A stretch of 64,000 nt of DNA, from contig OU612066.1 in the NCBI GenBank assembly GCA_914767715.1, forward strand, positions 37,920,283 to 37,984,282, read 5' to 3'. The translations under genes and the position numbers were made by a program. Shown here one piece after another: positions 10,901 through 20,470 of this stretch (position 1 is its first letter; every line of letters starts with the position of its first letter). This DNA comes from Membranipora membranacea. Its lineage: Eukaryota; Bryozoa; Gymnolaemata; Cheilostomatida; Membraniporidae. The notes under the pieces are model-generated. The model saw only the letters and a list, made by a program, of their open reading frames with translations, made no database searches and was not told the origin of the DNA.

Positions 10901-13900
10901 CTTTTAGGCTTTAAAGAATTTTGCGTGACTCTGACAGGGAGTGCACTGTATCTTCGTGAAACTATGTTGGCACTTCTGCACACAAACTGCATTTAAGAAC
11001 TGCAAGGCTGACGTAGACTTGCCCGAATGACAGAATTTCGCTCACATTTTTGGGTAGTATTTGTTGACCTCCTGTTTCTGATCATGTTATAAACATTTAT
11101 CGGTTCTGATCTTTTTTTCCTCTTCACCAATTGACCTCCTGTATTTGCCTCTGTTGTCTGTAGCATGGGGGTCGTAGCCTCTATACTACCTGCAAGAGCC
11201 ATAAATGTGTGTGATATAACATTGGCAGTGAGTTGGCATTAAAGGCAAGAAGAGGTTTCAAATACAAAAAGCCACTTATTTGGCAGGACATTGCAGAGGT
11301 TGTATTTTATGCAAATTTGTTAAAAGTTCCTGATTGTGATAAATTGATTCCTCAAAATTAATGTAAACTAACTTTCAATTCAATCCTTGTATTGTATCAA
11401 GACAAATAACAGCTTGAAATACTTGGAAAATGCCAAAATTTCAGTCAGAATATTTTCAGAATCCTGAGTTTAGTAAACTGAAGTGAGAGGTTATCCAGAT
11501 TATATTTTAGTGTGTGATTAAATCGTCATGTATAACACAAGGTGACACCCCCTCCCCCTGCAGCAGTGGCTGCTGACTGAACTATATGTTATGCACACAA
11601 AGTCTGCTAATGTAAAACACTGCTCTTATTCTGACCTAAATATTTTAGATACTCAAATACCATTGGATTATATTTTTATGAATATCATTAGTAAATATAT
11701 TTTTGCTCAGTAGAAGAAAAGGTGTTCCAAAACCTTTCCTTTAACTTATACATCTCAAACCGAATTTTCACAATAAATGTTATGAAAACTAAAAATATTT
11801 AGATTTGAGAATTTTTAATCATTTACAGCATTCCGAGTCTGCATCCAGGCAGCTCTCTTTCACTCCATAAAAAAACAGGAGGAAGTCCCTTCCATCATTT
11901 AATCGAGGCCAACTGATCGGCAAAACAGGTATGAATAATGAGCTATGAGCTAATGTTCTAAAGCTGATTTTATATAGGGTGATTTACCTGAATCTCCATA
12001 AGAATTTGTTGTATCGTTTGCACCTGTAAGATATTGAAAGGACTTATCACAACAGGGGAGAAATCAGCAAATTTAGCCTTAGCTCATTTTTAATCTATTA
12101 TAATGTCCTAGCTACGTACTAATTCAGTGAGAACAATCTTGAAGTTTTCAGTTTTGGGAATTGATATGTAATATATTGATTAGGGGAACATATCTGACTC
12201 TGATCAACAATATAAATGCATTTCTCATCTTTGAATGGTCCACAAGTTCAGGAACTTACCATACCGACCACTTTTAAATCCTTTGTCAATCAGCTTGCCG
12301 CAGTTTTTGAAGCTTGTTACTGGTACTTCAATCAACGCATAATATAAAAGCTGTCTGATTTTTTGCTAGATCCAGTTTCTGACACAAGGTTATGTAGGTT
12401 ATGTAGGCAACGGATGGAATATCTCCACAAATAGCTATTATATGTTACCACTGACTCATATCAATGGTTTTGAGTAAAATTATAAAAAAACCTAAGATTA
12501 TTGTAAAACAAATTTTTGATTGGTCCACCAGTCTGTAAAGCTCTAGACGACCAGCTGGAGATCATCCAACCTCAGTTTTAGAAGGTATTCAGAATCAAAT
12601 GCTGTAATCCTTTGTGAGTGAGCTAGCTGAAAATGGAGTATGTCTTGCTATTCACTGTTATGCCATGTTCACCAGGAGTTGTGAGTTCATATCCCAATGG
12701 CCAGCTTTCTAGCCTATCAGACTGATCAATATTTCATCTATGTTCACAACACCCGGCTTAGACCAACTCACAAATACCATCAAATATATAATGAAGTTTG
12801 TCCAGCGATCTATCATTACTTGGTGTGTATGGATAGATAAGTTAGAAATGTCATGACCTACCAGCTAATATCATTGAGAAGCCAATCCTTTTGTCTGATG
12901 GGGTGTGTATTGATGTTATAAAGGACACACTAATACTCCCAAAATAGTAGTCTGTCAGATCTACTGGTTGGTTATCCATTCCACAAAACCGCATCTGTGT
13001 TTGGTTGTCATAATGATTTGTATATTCTGTAATAATAATAATATGAAGAATTCTCAACTAGACAGGTAGACTCGTCTTCTTTACTGTGCTACACATAGTT
13101 TACTCTATATAAGTATTGCTGGCCTGAACCATAGATAGAGGAACTGAAGTCCAGGTCAGTGGACATTCTGGATCGGACATCAGTTATGTTTGGATCCAGA
13201 AATGGCCCCTGCTTAGATCAGAGCGACATTGTTAGATAATTTGCTGCATGAGTGGGTATTACTAAAGATGGATACACATAATCAGCCTCATGTCAGTTTG
13301 TGGTATCACTGGTTGTGATGTTGACGTACCTATAAGTAAATAATCTGTAGAACAGTTCTCCGAGTGTACTCCATCCAAGGCTAACTCTGTGAATCTTATT
13401 TCTGGTAAAGCTCCTTCTTCTGGGATAAACTGTACCTGGATATACATAAGAGTTATGTTGGTCTTAGCTAGCAATGTGCGGATAACTCTATCTGCTATCT
13501 TATACTACTAATGACTGAATACTAACACATTTACAAACTGTTACTTCATGGATGGTTTTCACCTCTTAGACAGGACCAGTGGCCCTATTTTTCCATATAA
13601 ATAGTCATATTTTTAAGCCATAAAAGATGAACACCTAGCATTATGTCTACTAACCGTGCAGTTAACTCCAACAGGGTAGTGAGCATCATCGGACCCATTC
13701 ATATATGATTCTGAGCTCAGAAGAACCCAGGTACCTAGGCTATTGTCCCCAGTATGAGGGAGTAAGGGATATTCTTGTAACTCTGGGTTACATATATGAA
13801 TAGCCTGTGATACTACAAACACACATCCAAACACAAATTACAAAAATGACATAAAATTACACAATACTTTATACATATAATCACACCGTATGGCAATGAT

Positions 13901-16900
13901 GTGAACTTGCAAACGAACTACTATTAATAATAGTATTTCTTGAGTTACTGATAGCATTTTTCCAGTTGCAGCTCTTGTATACATAATATACCTTGGAGTT
14001 TGTTGTGAGACAAAAAGAAAAATGATGATCACGTTAACTCGGTGGGTTGTTGTTTATTTCACAAACCATTCTGGAGATAAAAGAATCTTTCATCGATCTC
14101 GTAACCTGACGATCCTACTGTTGTAGGTGCGGAGATAGAAGAGAGGATAGTAAAGGAGCCACCATCCTCAGTATCAGCTGTGTCTGTAAAATATGAAACC
14201 CGGTCATCACTTCCAGGCCAGTGAGAACTGATTGATGTAAATGACGGTTTGAGGGATTAGCAAAGAAATTAAAAATATCTTGAAGCCTATGCCCCATCCA
14301 TGATCATCCTCATAGTATATGTGCATGAAGAGAAGAGAACACTATTTCGTGAGTTGGGGTTTGTTAGTGGAAGCAAGTGGCATTTCATTTTAAAGGTTTT
14401 TGAAAAGTTTGAAGATCCAGACAAACCTGCGTAATGGTACTTCAGAGCAAAACCGAGCTTGGTGACTGAGCTGTCAGACGAAAACTTTATTGGTACAGTC
14501 GTTCCCTGTTTCATTGATTGCACATCGACAGCTACAGTCTGTTCGTATTCTCCACATATCCTCGCTGAACCAATCTCAAGATAATCATATATGCAGGAGA
14601 AGTCAGTCTCTATCTGTATAGCAGAACAAAGAGATTTATCCTGGCAAGCAGATTGACTGTATCCTAAATCTGCTCATCATTGGGGGAAATGCATTGTGGG
14701 ACAATTTTTTTTTTTTTCTTTTCTGCAACGATTTATTGTAATTAAAATCAAAGGACTAAAATAGTGAAATAAAATAAGGCAGCGGCATGGTCAGATTAGT
14801 CCAGGACTAGTATGGCAACCATCCGATTATCGGGAAAACGAAGGCTACTGTCCCCAGGGCGAGCCCAGACACGTAGCCTACTCGACAAGAAGCGAACCAC
14901 ACCCCCACAGCGAGGACGCAAACCTCCCACGCAAAGCAGAAGGAGCCGCCGCCTCCTCCCCCAGTAGGTGTGAATTCCACAGGTAAACACCTGTGGTTAA
15001 CATTGACCTCTCCCCTCTGCAGTTGTTGGCTCTCTTTGGGGCAAATTTTTCCTTCGACCTAGTGGCTGTAATGGCAGGGGTTTGAATTTCTAACTCCCCA
15101 TTAAGGCGAGTATTATTGAAATGTAACAAATAGCGGTATTTAAAAAGCATTTCGATGGGCATAATTTGATACGCAGAGAAGAAAGAGGTCACATGACCAC
15201 GTGGGCGGATATTGAGTATGACACGAAGAGCTGATTTTTGAAGTAAATAGATTTGATTAAGATGACAATTTGCGGCAAGACCATTAAACTCAATACCATA
15301 AATTAAATGTGGATAAAAGAATGTGTAATACAAATTGATCATCGTAGAAATATCGAAATATGGTCGTACACTACGCATTAAAAATAGGATGTAGTTCAAT
15401 TTCCGACAAACTTCTAAAATATGGGTTTTAAAAATAATGCTCTCATCAAGGTGAATGCCGAGAAGTTTGGTCCTATTTTTTGTCTCTAAAACCTGATTAC
15501 CAAGTTTAATTTGGTACTGTTCAGGATCTACAATTTGCTTATTTTGGGATTTAAAAATTACCTGAAATGTTTTTGTGAAGTTAAAAATTAATTTATTACT
15601 CAAGCACCATTGTTCAATTTTATGAACATTTGATTTTAAAATTTCGGGATCATTGGAAAATATATTTGTGTCGTCGGCAAAGAGAATATATTTAAACATT
15701 GGCGCAGATATTACCAAATCATTGATAAATATTAAAAATAAAATTGGACCTAATACAGATCCCTGAGGAACTCCTATATCGACCTTTTTCATTGTACTGG
15801 AATGATCAGTGATTTTGACAAATTGTTTTCTGTTTTCTAAATAAGATTTCAACAAGTCACATGCATCATTTGTAAATTATAAAAAGGCAATTTTTGATTA
15901 AAATATCATGGTTGATGGTATCAAAAGCCTTGCTGAAGTCTAAAAATATTCCTTGTGTAATTTTACTGTTATTAAAACTGTCGTACAGGTGTTCCATTAG
16001 TCTAGATATAGCAGAAGTTGTGTTCCGTTTTTCACGGAATCCAAACTGGCTGTCAATTAAAATATTAGAATTTTCCAAATAAAAACGAAGTTGGATAGCT
16101 AATACTTTTTCCGCAATTTTGGATATTGAAGTTAATATTGATATCGGCCGATAGTTGTTACAGTAAAATTTATCACCTTATTTATGCAGTGGTTGTACTC
16201 TGGCAATTTTCTGGCTATCTGGAAATTTTGATGTTCGAACAATAAGATTGATCATGTGGGTCAAGATTGGGCTGATAGCATTTTTATTTTCTTTAATGAT
16301 TTTCATTGAAATTCCATCTTTTTGCAGAGGAATTATTTATGACACTCTCTGTAATGTCGTTTGTAATTTCTGAGAAGTAAAAATGGTTAATTCTGTCGTA
16401 TTTTGATAAGTATGATTACGGGTCAGCTCCACATTCAGGTAATTTAGCTGCCAAGCTAGAACCTACACTCGTAAAAAACTTGTTAAAACATTCAGCAATT
16501 TCATTTTCAGATGTGTACCTTTGTCCATTTGTTTCAATACAGCTTGGTGTTGAAGACTTGTCTGCTTTTCTGTTTAAAAGCCGATTTACAAATGCCCATT
16601 TCTCATTTTGATTCGATTTTACATTTTCAAATTCAGTTTTGTAAAATTCTATTTTCGCATCTTTGATGATATTACATGTCAGATTTTTTATCTTAGAATA
16701 TCTTTGAAGAAGTTTACTGTTGAAAGGCTCATCCTTTAATTTCCGGGCAAGTTTTTCTCGCTGTTGAATCAATTTGAAGATTTTGAGCGTCATCCAAGGC
16801 TTATTAAAAGTAAATTTTTTGCTTACCTATTTGTAAAAATTTCAAAGGCGTCATATGGATTACTGCTATTGAGCACTCCCTGCCATACTTCGGGGTCATT

Positions 16901-19900
16901 AACTTTTTTGTAAAATGTGTTTGGATCAAGCTTAGTAATTAAAATTTGGTTTGCTTGGTTTGGCTTCCATGTGTTTGGAAAAGCAATGGAGCTAATCACT
17001 GGAAAATGGTCAGCTATCATGTCAGTTTTATCTGTACATGACAAAATTTCATTACTGCTGTTGTTGATCAGAATATGATCTAAAATACTGTCTTTCGCGC
17101 GGCCACACCGTGTTGGCGACTCAATAATATTAAAGAAGCCATTCATGCTCATAATTCTCATATAGTCTAGGGTAAAGTTATCAGTTTCATTTGAAGGATT
17201 TAAGTCAAAATTAAGATCACCAACAACTATAGAGTTGATAGGGAGCGAAGGCAGCAGCGCCTCCCAGTCCACCAGGAAAGCTGCCGGCCCCACCGAAGGG
17301 GTGCGATAGACCGGCAGCACATAGCACCATGAAGCCTTTCTGTACAATCCTAATTTCACTCCCTCATGCAATAATGCGTGTTGAATGAATAAATATAATA
17401 AATTTATAAAGTGACACATCACCTGTGCAAAGATGGACATTATGATGTAATTGAAGTCTCTATGCGGTATATCCGATGAGCATGATACACCATTATCATA
17501 GCGCTTTACTCCAAAATCTGTAGATGTGATCCACCCGATGTCAGCAAACCCTGAGTCTGGGCTCAAAGATGAGCAGATAGGATAGACATCACCTGATATA
17601 ATTGGTCTGGAGCTGAAGATCCCTGAATTAGGATAATAAAGTTAATTACATTTCATAATTTCAGTCTAATGCTCGGTTCACATTGTCCCAGATGACACTA
17701 GGATGCCATCCCAGATGCTTATCCTAGTCACATTATAACATTCATCCCAGATAGCCATCCCAGATAGCCATCCCAGTCAATGTGAACCAAAAAATGAAAC
17801 AATCCCAGACTGTCTGGGTCCGTCTGGGATAGCATCGGGAAAGTTTGCGAACTTTCCCGATGCTATCCATAGTGTCATCCTAGTGTCATCTGGGACAATG
17901 TGAACCAAGCATCAGTTGTCAACTTTCTCACTCATACCTATACTGTAATCTCTACTCCCAGTATCTAACTGAGATCTCTACTCCCAGTATCTAACTGAGA
18001 TCAATGTATTCTGCCGCTCTACGCATCCTTTCATCCTAGAGAAACCAATTGGCTACATTCCATTTATCTATTTGGTCAGGTCTATCTAGCCTTGCATTCA
18101 TCACTCACACGAATTACTCAAAGGCTTGTAACATTATGTTACATACTTTTAGAGCAGCAGTAACCGCAGTAGCTGGGGAATCCGCAAATCATGAATATAC
18201 ATCGTTGTTTATGGTTCTTGTCTTGATGCAGTTGAAGCAAATTTCATGAAACCTTGGATTGTTATCACAATCCGATGATATAGATATTAGCCATGACAGT
18301 GAAAGCAAGTAATAAGATAAATTGCTTTTAAGATTGATAGTTTAAAGGATTAGACTGAGAGTTATACCATCCATTAAGGAGGCTATGCAGACGTCCCCCT
18401 CATCACTACCATCAAAACAGTCGACAGACCCGTCACATGTCCAGCTTATAGGGATACAGCATGTCTTATTGGTCTGAGCTTGAGCAGTCAAACATCTGAA
18501 CTCATCTGATGAACAGTCACATATATTATCTTCTGTTCCTATATAGATACAGTAGAAATAGAGAATTGGGTTAGTCTGCCCGCAAAAAAATGGATATCAA
18601 ACAGGTCATTCTCTCCTTCGCCCCTTGCTGTTAGACTAAGAGTATCACTATGCTTCAACATTATCAGAAAATTTAACAACTCTGCCTGCAATGGCAGTTT
18701 CCTGGAGATACAAACTCCAAATTCATGCAGAAGAGTAATAAATCTTGGTCTATAGATCAAAAGTCAGGTCAGGCAAGAGTTAGCTTTATCAAATTCTCAC
18801 TCTGCTAAACATAGACTGCAAACTTTGAATAAATAAATCAACGTTCTAGGTCCCTTACCAGTAAACTCCTCTGTTAATAAATCATTCAGCACACCGAATA
18901 TCTTAGCATTATCTCCCTCATGTAGGTAGGAGAGTCGCACTCTGAAATTATGTATAATTCGTTGTATTATTAAAATTATGTTATCTTAGGTTTGTAGGTA
19001 CGTTGCCGAACATCATCATCACATGAGTTTTATCTTCCCTGGATACTTCATATCATGACATACAAAGTTATGCACAGTTCAGTAACAGCGACTAGCATGA
19101 TAAAATTGAGGGTGTGGTTGTTAAGTCACCCACACCCTTGAGCACATACCATCAGGCGAGGGATTGGTTGTGTTCTTACTTGTTAAAGTTGCAGAGAGTC
19201 ACCGCTGGGAAATGAAGATTCTCAGGAAAGATAGTATTAAACTCTACCACTGTGTTGTAAGAGAAATAGGCCTTAAATCTACAAACAAGTATTGTTATCA
19301 TGATCATGGAATACAATATTAAACAAACATTTTGACATGCATGATCAACAGTGCATAAATGCAGCATCATGATAATATTGAGTTTCTAATCAAACATATC
19401 GACATTATATTATGTTATATTATATACTGCCTCCAATGAACTGGGCTTTCACAGATTTCAATAAGATCTATTAAATATAAGAATAAAATTCAAAACATTG
19501 ATACACTTTACGACTGACTGCTTTCTAAAGTCTGTACCAGAACCTAACAAGTAATACTATTCATGACATCGCATCAGGTATATTCACATTTCCATATGGC
19601 CCCAAGCGTGGCCAAGTGTATTTGCCATCCCATGCGTGAAAGCCACAGCAGAGCATGATATCCTCTAACAGGAGTACATAATAAGAGGGTAGGGAGGGGT
19701 TTGGAATATTCGGTGCTGGTGACTCCAATGATTAAGTGGCTTGCCAGCGTGATGTTGCATGTAAGAGTCCTTCCCCTGGGAAATATCTAATGTTCATCTA
19801 CTCACCTCAGTGTGATCATGACAGCTGACAGGACAAAAGCTCCAAGCAGAGCTATTAGCCAGAAAGCTCTTTTAATGGCTGACTTTGCGCTGACCATCTT

Positions 19901-20432
19901 ACTGACACCATGCGCTGTCGTCTCCATAGCAAAGTTCCACAGTATCCTCTCATCATGCTCAGTATGGCGCACTGAGGAATCCTCCACAGGTGAAGAATCT
20001 GTGTCTATGTCTTTGAAGGCTCTTCCAGGCTTCCTTTTCATTGTAATATCAGTATCGGGCAATTCCTCAACTTGGGTGCTGGTCTACAAAATGAAGGATA
20101 AATGATAATGAGACATAACTTAGATTAGGTTATGTATAAGTAGATAGCTAGAACCCTCAGCCTCATTGGCCGACCAGCTGCTGCAGTGAAACAGTACATA
20201 TCTTCTTGATTCTGAATACTAAACTTAGTACCCCTAACAATTCAGACAACAAATACTGTTCCCTTCCGCCAATTCTTACTCCTGTTCCTCTATTTGGTTT
20301 ATTCAAATTAATTGAGTCTTCGCTTATTTTGAGTACATTAGGTAACAAACACAAGAGGTTTGAATTAATACAAGGTGTTTTAATATTTTAGCTACAAAAA
20401 TTTTTGCCCAAATTAAACATACAACTTACCAT
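7778..20432 (-). CDS. DEG/ENaC sodium channel with LDLa and two CUB domains
   Basis: Subunit of a degenerin/epithelial sodium channel: two membrane spans and a large extracellular loop, normally assembling as a plasma-membrane trimer. Twenty exons, all GT-AG, join in consistent phase to 954 codons including stop. Family hallmarks in order: HG gating motif (59-60), TM1 (about 73-93), [10 protein letters not shown] (117-126), finger motif [29 protein letters not shown], a cysteine-rich thumb, and [16 protein letters not shown] with the GxS selectivity filter (900-902). Unusual insert, residues 155-569: LDLa (161-205), CUB1 (about 228-340), Ser/Thr linker, CUB2 (about 367-509), then two furin consensus sites (545-548, 559-562). 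Family members are usually about 500-700 aa; without the insert this one would be 538. Gating stimulus and partners are unknown. The exon structure is my hand model. Confidence 0.9.
8315..8406 (-). CDS. Channel exon 19: pre-TM2 palm strand
   Basis: 92 nt. [20 protein letters not shown] is the final extracellular strand leading to TM2, as in the ENaC/ASIC NxxxLxVYFxxLxYE segment. It ends in phase 1: codon 889 (AGC, Ser at the degenerin position) is split between exons 19 and 20. Acceptor GTTTACAG, donor CTGA before GTGAGT. Confidence 0.93.
8798..9023 (-). CDS. Channel exon 18: thumb and palm
   Basis: 226 nt, residues 783-858. [20 protein letters not shown] matches the conserved CxCPxPCExxxY segment of the family. 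An acidic, glycosylatable stretch follows ([18 protein letters not shown]). Acceptor CTTTTAACAG, donor TACAA before GTGAGT. Confidence 0.94.
9135..9342 (-). CDS. Channel exon 17: cysteine-rich thumb
   Basis: 208 nt, residues 714-782. [20 protein letters not shown], then a cysteine ladder ([39 protein letters not shown]) typical of the DEG/ENaC thumb, where disulphides stabilise gating movements. Acceptor ACATTTCAG, donor AATAG before GTAGGA. Confidence 0.94.
9499..9789. repeat. Intron 16 minisatellite built from the splice donor
   Basis: On the minus strand the array repeats AAACTTACCAAGGTCAGATT at about 24-bp spacing. In plus coordinates, CCTTGG cores lie at 9667, 9691, 9715, 9739 and 9762, the last one (9789) is the real exon 16 junction, and a degenerate copy is near 9646. 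Each copy therefore reproduces the exon-end/donor sequence. The non-repeat part (9499-9640) matches 5661-5800. Confidence 0.88.
9790..9939 (-). CDS. Channel exon 16: palm strand before the thumb
   Basis: 150 nt, phase 0-0, residues 664-713. [10 protein letters not shown] fits the conserved GxxVxVHxx strand, followed by [10 protein letters not shown] before the thumb. The donor is weak (AAG before GTCAGG). The last 12 exonic bases (AAACTTACCAAG) and first 5 intronic bases (GTCAG) are the first copy of the adjacent 24-bp minisatellite, which repeats this splice junction. Confidence 0.88.
10276..10431 (-). CDS. Channel exon 15: beta-ball segment
   Basis: 156 nt, phase 0-0, residues 612-663. [19 protein letters not shown] matches the ENaC/ASIC stretch around YGNCYTFN, and [14 protein letters not shown] the conserved GPxxGLxLxLNI strand. 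Donor AGA before GTGAGT. Confidence 0.93.
10687..10811 (-). CDS. Channel exon 14: finger domain motif
   Basis: 125 nt, residues 570-611. Encodes [20 protein letters not shown] and then [12 protein letters not shown], the conserved finger helix and Cys pair found across DEG/ENaC proteins. Its phase-1 start marks the end of the inserted module block. Acceptor TTTGAATAG, donor CAATAT before GTGAGT. Confidence 0.9.
11046..11189 (-). CDS. Channel exon 13: linker with two furin sites
   Basis: A 144-nt symmetric phase 1-1 exon, residues 522-569. A Thr-rich start ([18 protein letters not shown]) is followed by two furin-type consensus sites: RKKR/S (residues 545-548, bases 11110-11121) and RNRR/S (559-562, bases 11068-11079), 14 residues apart. 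Vertebrate ENaC alpha is activated by furin cutting at two finger-region sites that release a short inhibitory tract. The same layout here suggests, but does not prove, processing. Acceptor GGCTCTTGCAG, donor AAAAAT before GTGAGC. Confidence 0.72.
11988..12023 (-). CDS. Channel exon 12: 36-nt micro-exon
   Basis: Encodes [12 protein letters not shown] between CUB2 and the furin exon. Acceptor TATCTTACAG, donor TTCAG before GTAAAT. Symmetric phase 1-1, so it could be skipped without changing frame. Supported only by splice signals and phase, because the peptide is a nondescript linker. Confidence 0.6.
12862..13026 (-). CDS. Channel exon 11: last part of CUB2
   Basis: 165 nt, residues 455-509. 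Encodes [18 protein letters not shown] and the final strands [20 protein letters not shown], completing the four-cysteine CUB fold. CUB2 lacks the Asp of the FxSD calcium site present in CUB1, so it may not bind calcium. Ends in phase 1. Acceptor ATTATTACAG, donor GCTG before GTAGGT. Confidence 0.87.
13330..13435 (-). CDS. Channel exon 10: middle of CUB2
   Basis: 106 nt, residues 420-454. Encodes [20 protein letters not shown] and [10 protein letters not shown], the CUB third cysteine and the DYLxI strand. Acceptor ATATCCAG, donor TATAG before GTACGT. Two N-glycosylation sequons (NCT across the exon 9/10 region and NCS here) fit an extracellular domain. Confidence 0.85.
13655..13812 (-). CDS. 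Channel exon 9: first part of CUB2
   Basis: 158 nt, residues 367-419. Encodes [17 protein letters not shown] and on to YPVGVNCTV, the N-terminal strands and first two cysteines of the second CUB domain. The acceptor GTTTGTAG just before TATCACAG is chosen because it alone keeps the frame with exon 8. Donor ACG before GTTAGT. Confidence 0.82.
14106..14183 (-). CDS. Channel exon 8: Ser/Thr-rich linker
   Basis: A 78-nt symmetric phase 1-1 exon, residues 341-366, coding for [19 protein letters not shown] and a short tail. Probably a flexible linker between the two CUB domains. Acceptor ATTTTACAG, donor GTCAG before GTTACG. Confidence 0.7.
14427..14613 (-). CDS. Channel exon 7: second half of CUB1
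   Basis: 187 nt, residues 279-340. Contains the CUB hallmark [15 protein letters not shown] and the strand [20 protein letters not shown]. The Asp before the third cysteine (DFSC) and the Asp of FSSD fit the calcium-binding subset of CUB domains. Acceptor GCTATACAG; donor GCAG before GTTTGT, the weakest donor in the gene. Confidence 0.88.
14705..17330 (-). mobile_element. LINE (CR1/Jockey-like) in intron 6
   Basis: A decayed non-LTR retrotransposon in the same orientation as the host gene. Pieces in several frames: C-terminal part of the APE endonuclease ([17 protein letters not shown]; 16823-17290), a linker (16416-16793), RT ([14 protein letters not shown] near 15900-16000; [15 protein letters not shown] near 15680) and the RT C terminus to about 14880. 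Its 3' end has AATAAA followed by a poly(A) tract (T run at 14705-14717 on the plus strand). The endonuclease N terminus is missing, so the copy is 5'-truncated, and the frames are broken. The 5' boundary is approximate. Confidence 0.88.
17423..17622 (-). CDS. Channel exon 6: first half of CUB1
   Basis: 200 nt, residues 212-278; acceptor CCTAATTCAG, donor GCACAG before GTGATG. It encodes the N-terminal half of a CUB domain ([19 protein letters not shown]), with the first two of four cysteines. The open frame runs on past the donor into the intron and the LINE, but the splice to exon 7 restores the CUB fold. Confidence 0.85.
17669..17912. mobile_element. Foldback MITE in intron 5
   Basis: A 244-bp element with inverted ends sharing GGTTCACATTGTCCCAGATG and on through ACACTAGGATG. 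A perfect central hairpin has 19-nt arms at 17827-17845 and 17850-17868 around a TGCG loop. No ORF. Target-site duplication not clear. It lies between channel exons 5 and 6, and its ability to fold in the pre-mRNA follows directly from its sequence. Confidence 0.85.
18368..18538 (-). CDS. Channel exon 5: LDL-receptor class A domain
   Basis: A symmetric phase 1-1 exon of 171 nt (residues 155-211) holding one LDLa module. The core [20 protein letters not shown] matches the family's calcium-binding signature, with W187, D190, D194, D200 and E201 in the expected places and Cys at 163, 170, 182, 189, 195 and 205. Extra cysteines sit at 161 and 181. LDLa modules bind ligands or partner proteins in a calcium-dependent fold. 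Acceptor CTATATAG, donor GGATG before GTATAA. Confidence 0.9.
18859..18941 (-). CDS. Channel exon 4: last exon before the insert
   Basis: Acceptor TAATTTCAG, donor ACTG before GTAAGG; 83 nt, ending in phase 1. Encodes [13 protein letters not shown] and on to LLTEEFT. The phase-1 end matches the start of exon 14, so a direct 4-to-14 splice would stay in frame. Confidence 0.85.
19180..19278 (-). CDS. Channel exon 3: post-TM1 palm strand
   Basis: Acceptor TTGTTTGTAG, donor AACAA before GTAAGA; 99 nt. It encodes the segment just after TM1, including the family signature [10 protein letters not shown] (117-126), the first palm strand of the extracellular domain. Confidence 0.93.
19806..20083 (-). 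CDS. Channel exon 2: N terminus, HG motif and TM1
   Basis: Acceptor TTTTGTAG, donor GAG before GTGAGT; residues 2-94. It encodes an acidic cytoplasmic segment, then [13 protein letters not shown] containing the His-Gly gating pair found across DEG/ENaC channels, then the hydrophobic span [17 protein letters not shown]. Ends in phase 2. Confidence 0.92.
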
Positions 20433-20470
20433 AATAACTTTTTCAAGCTGTGAGATTCATGAGAACTGAG
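20430..20470 (-). CDS. Channel exon 1: 5' UTR and start codon
   Basis: The proposed ATG is the last three bases of exon 1 (20432-20430), directly before donor GTAAGTTG. It joins in frame to exon 2 to give [12 protein letters not shown] five-codon upstream ORF (ATG AAT CTC ACA GCT TGA) lies just before it. The alternative start is Met16 in exon 2 (ATGAAAAGG), which would shorten the cytoplasmic N terminus but leave the HG motif and TM1. Transcription start not determined; the upper bound here is nominal. Confidence 0.55.

Noticed and set aside
16823-17566. 247-codon minus ORF as a single protein
   Set aside because: It fuses channel exon 6, intron and the LINE endonuclease by chance read-through; a splice donor at 17422 and a change of homology split it.
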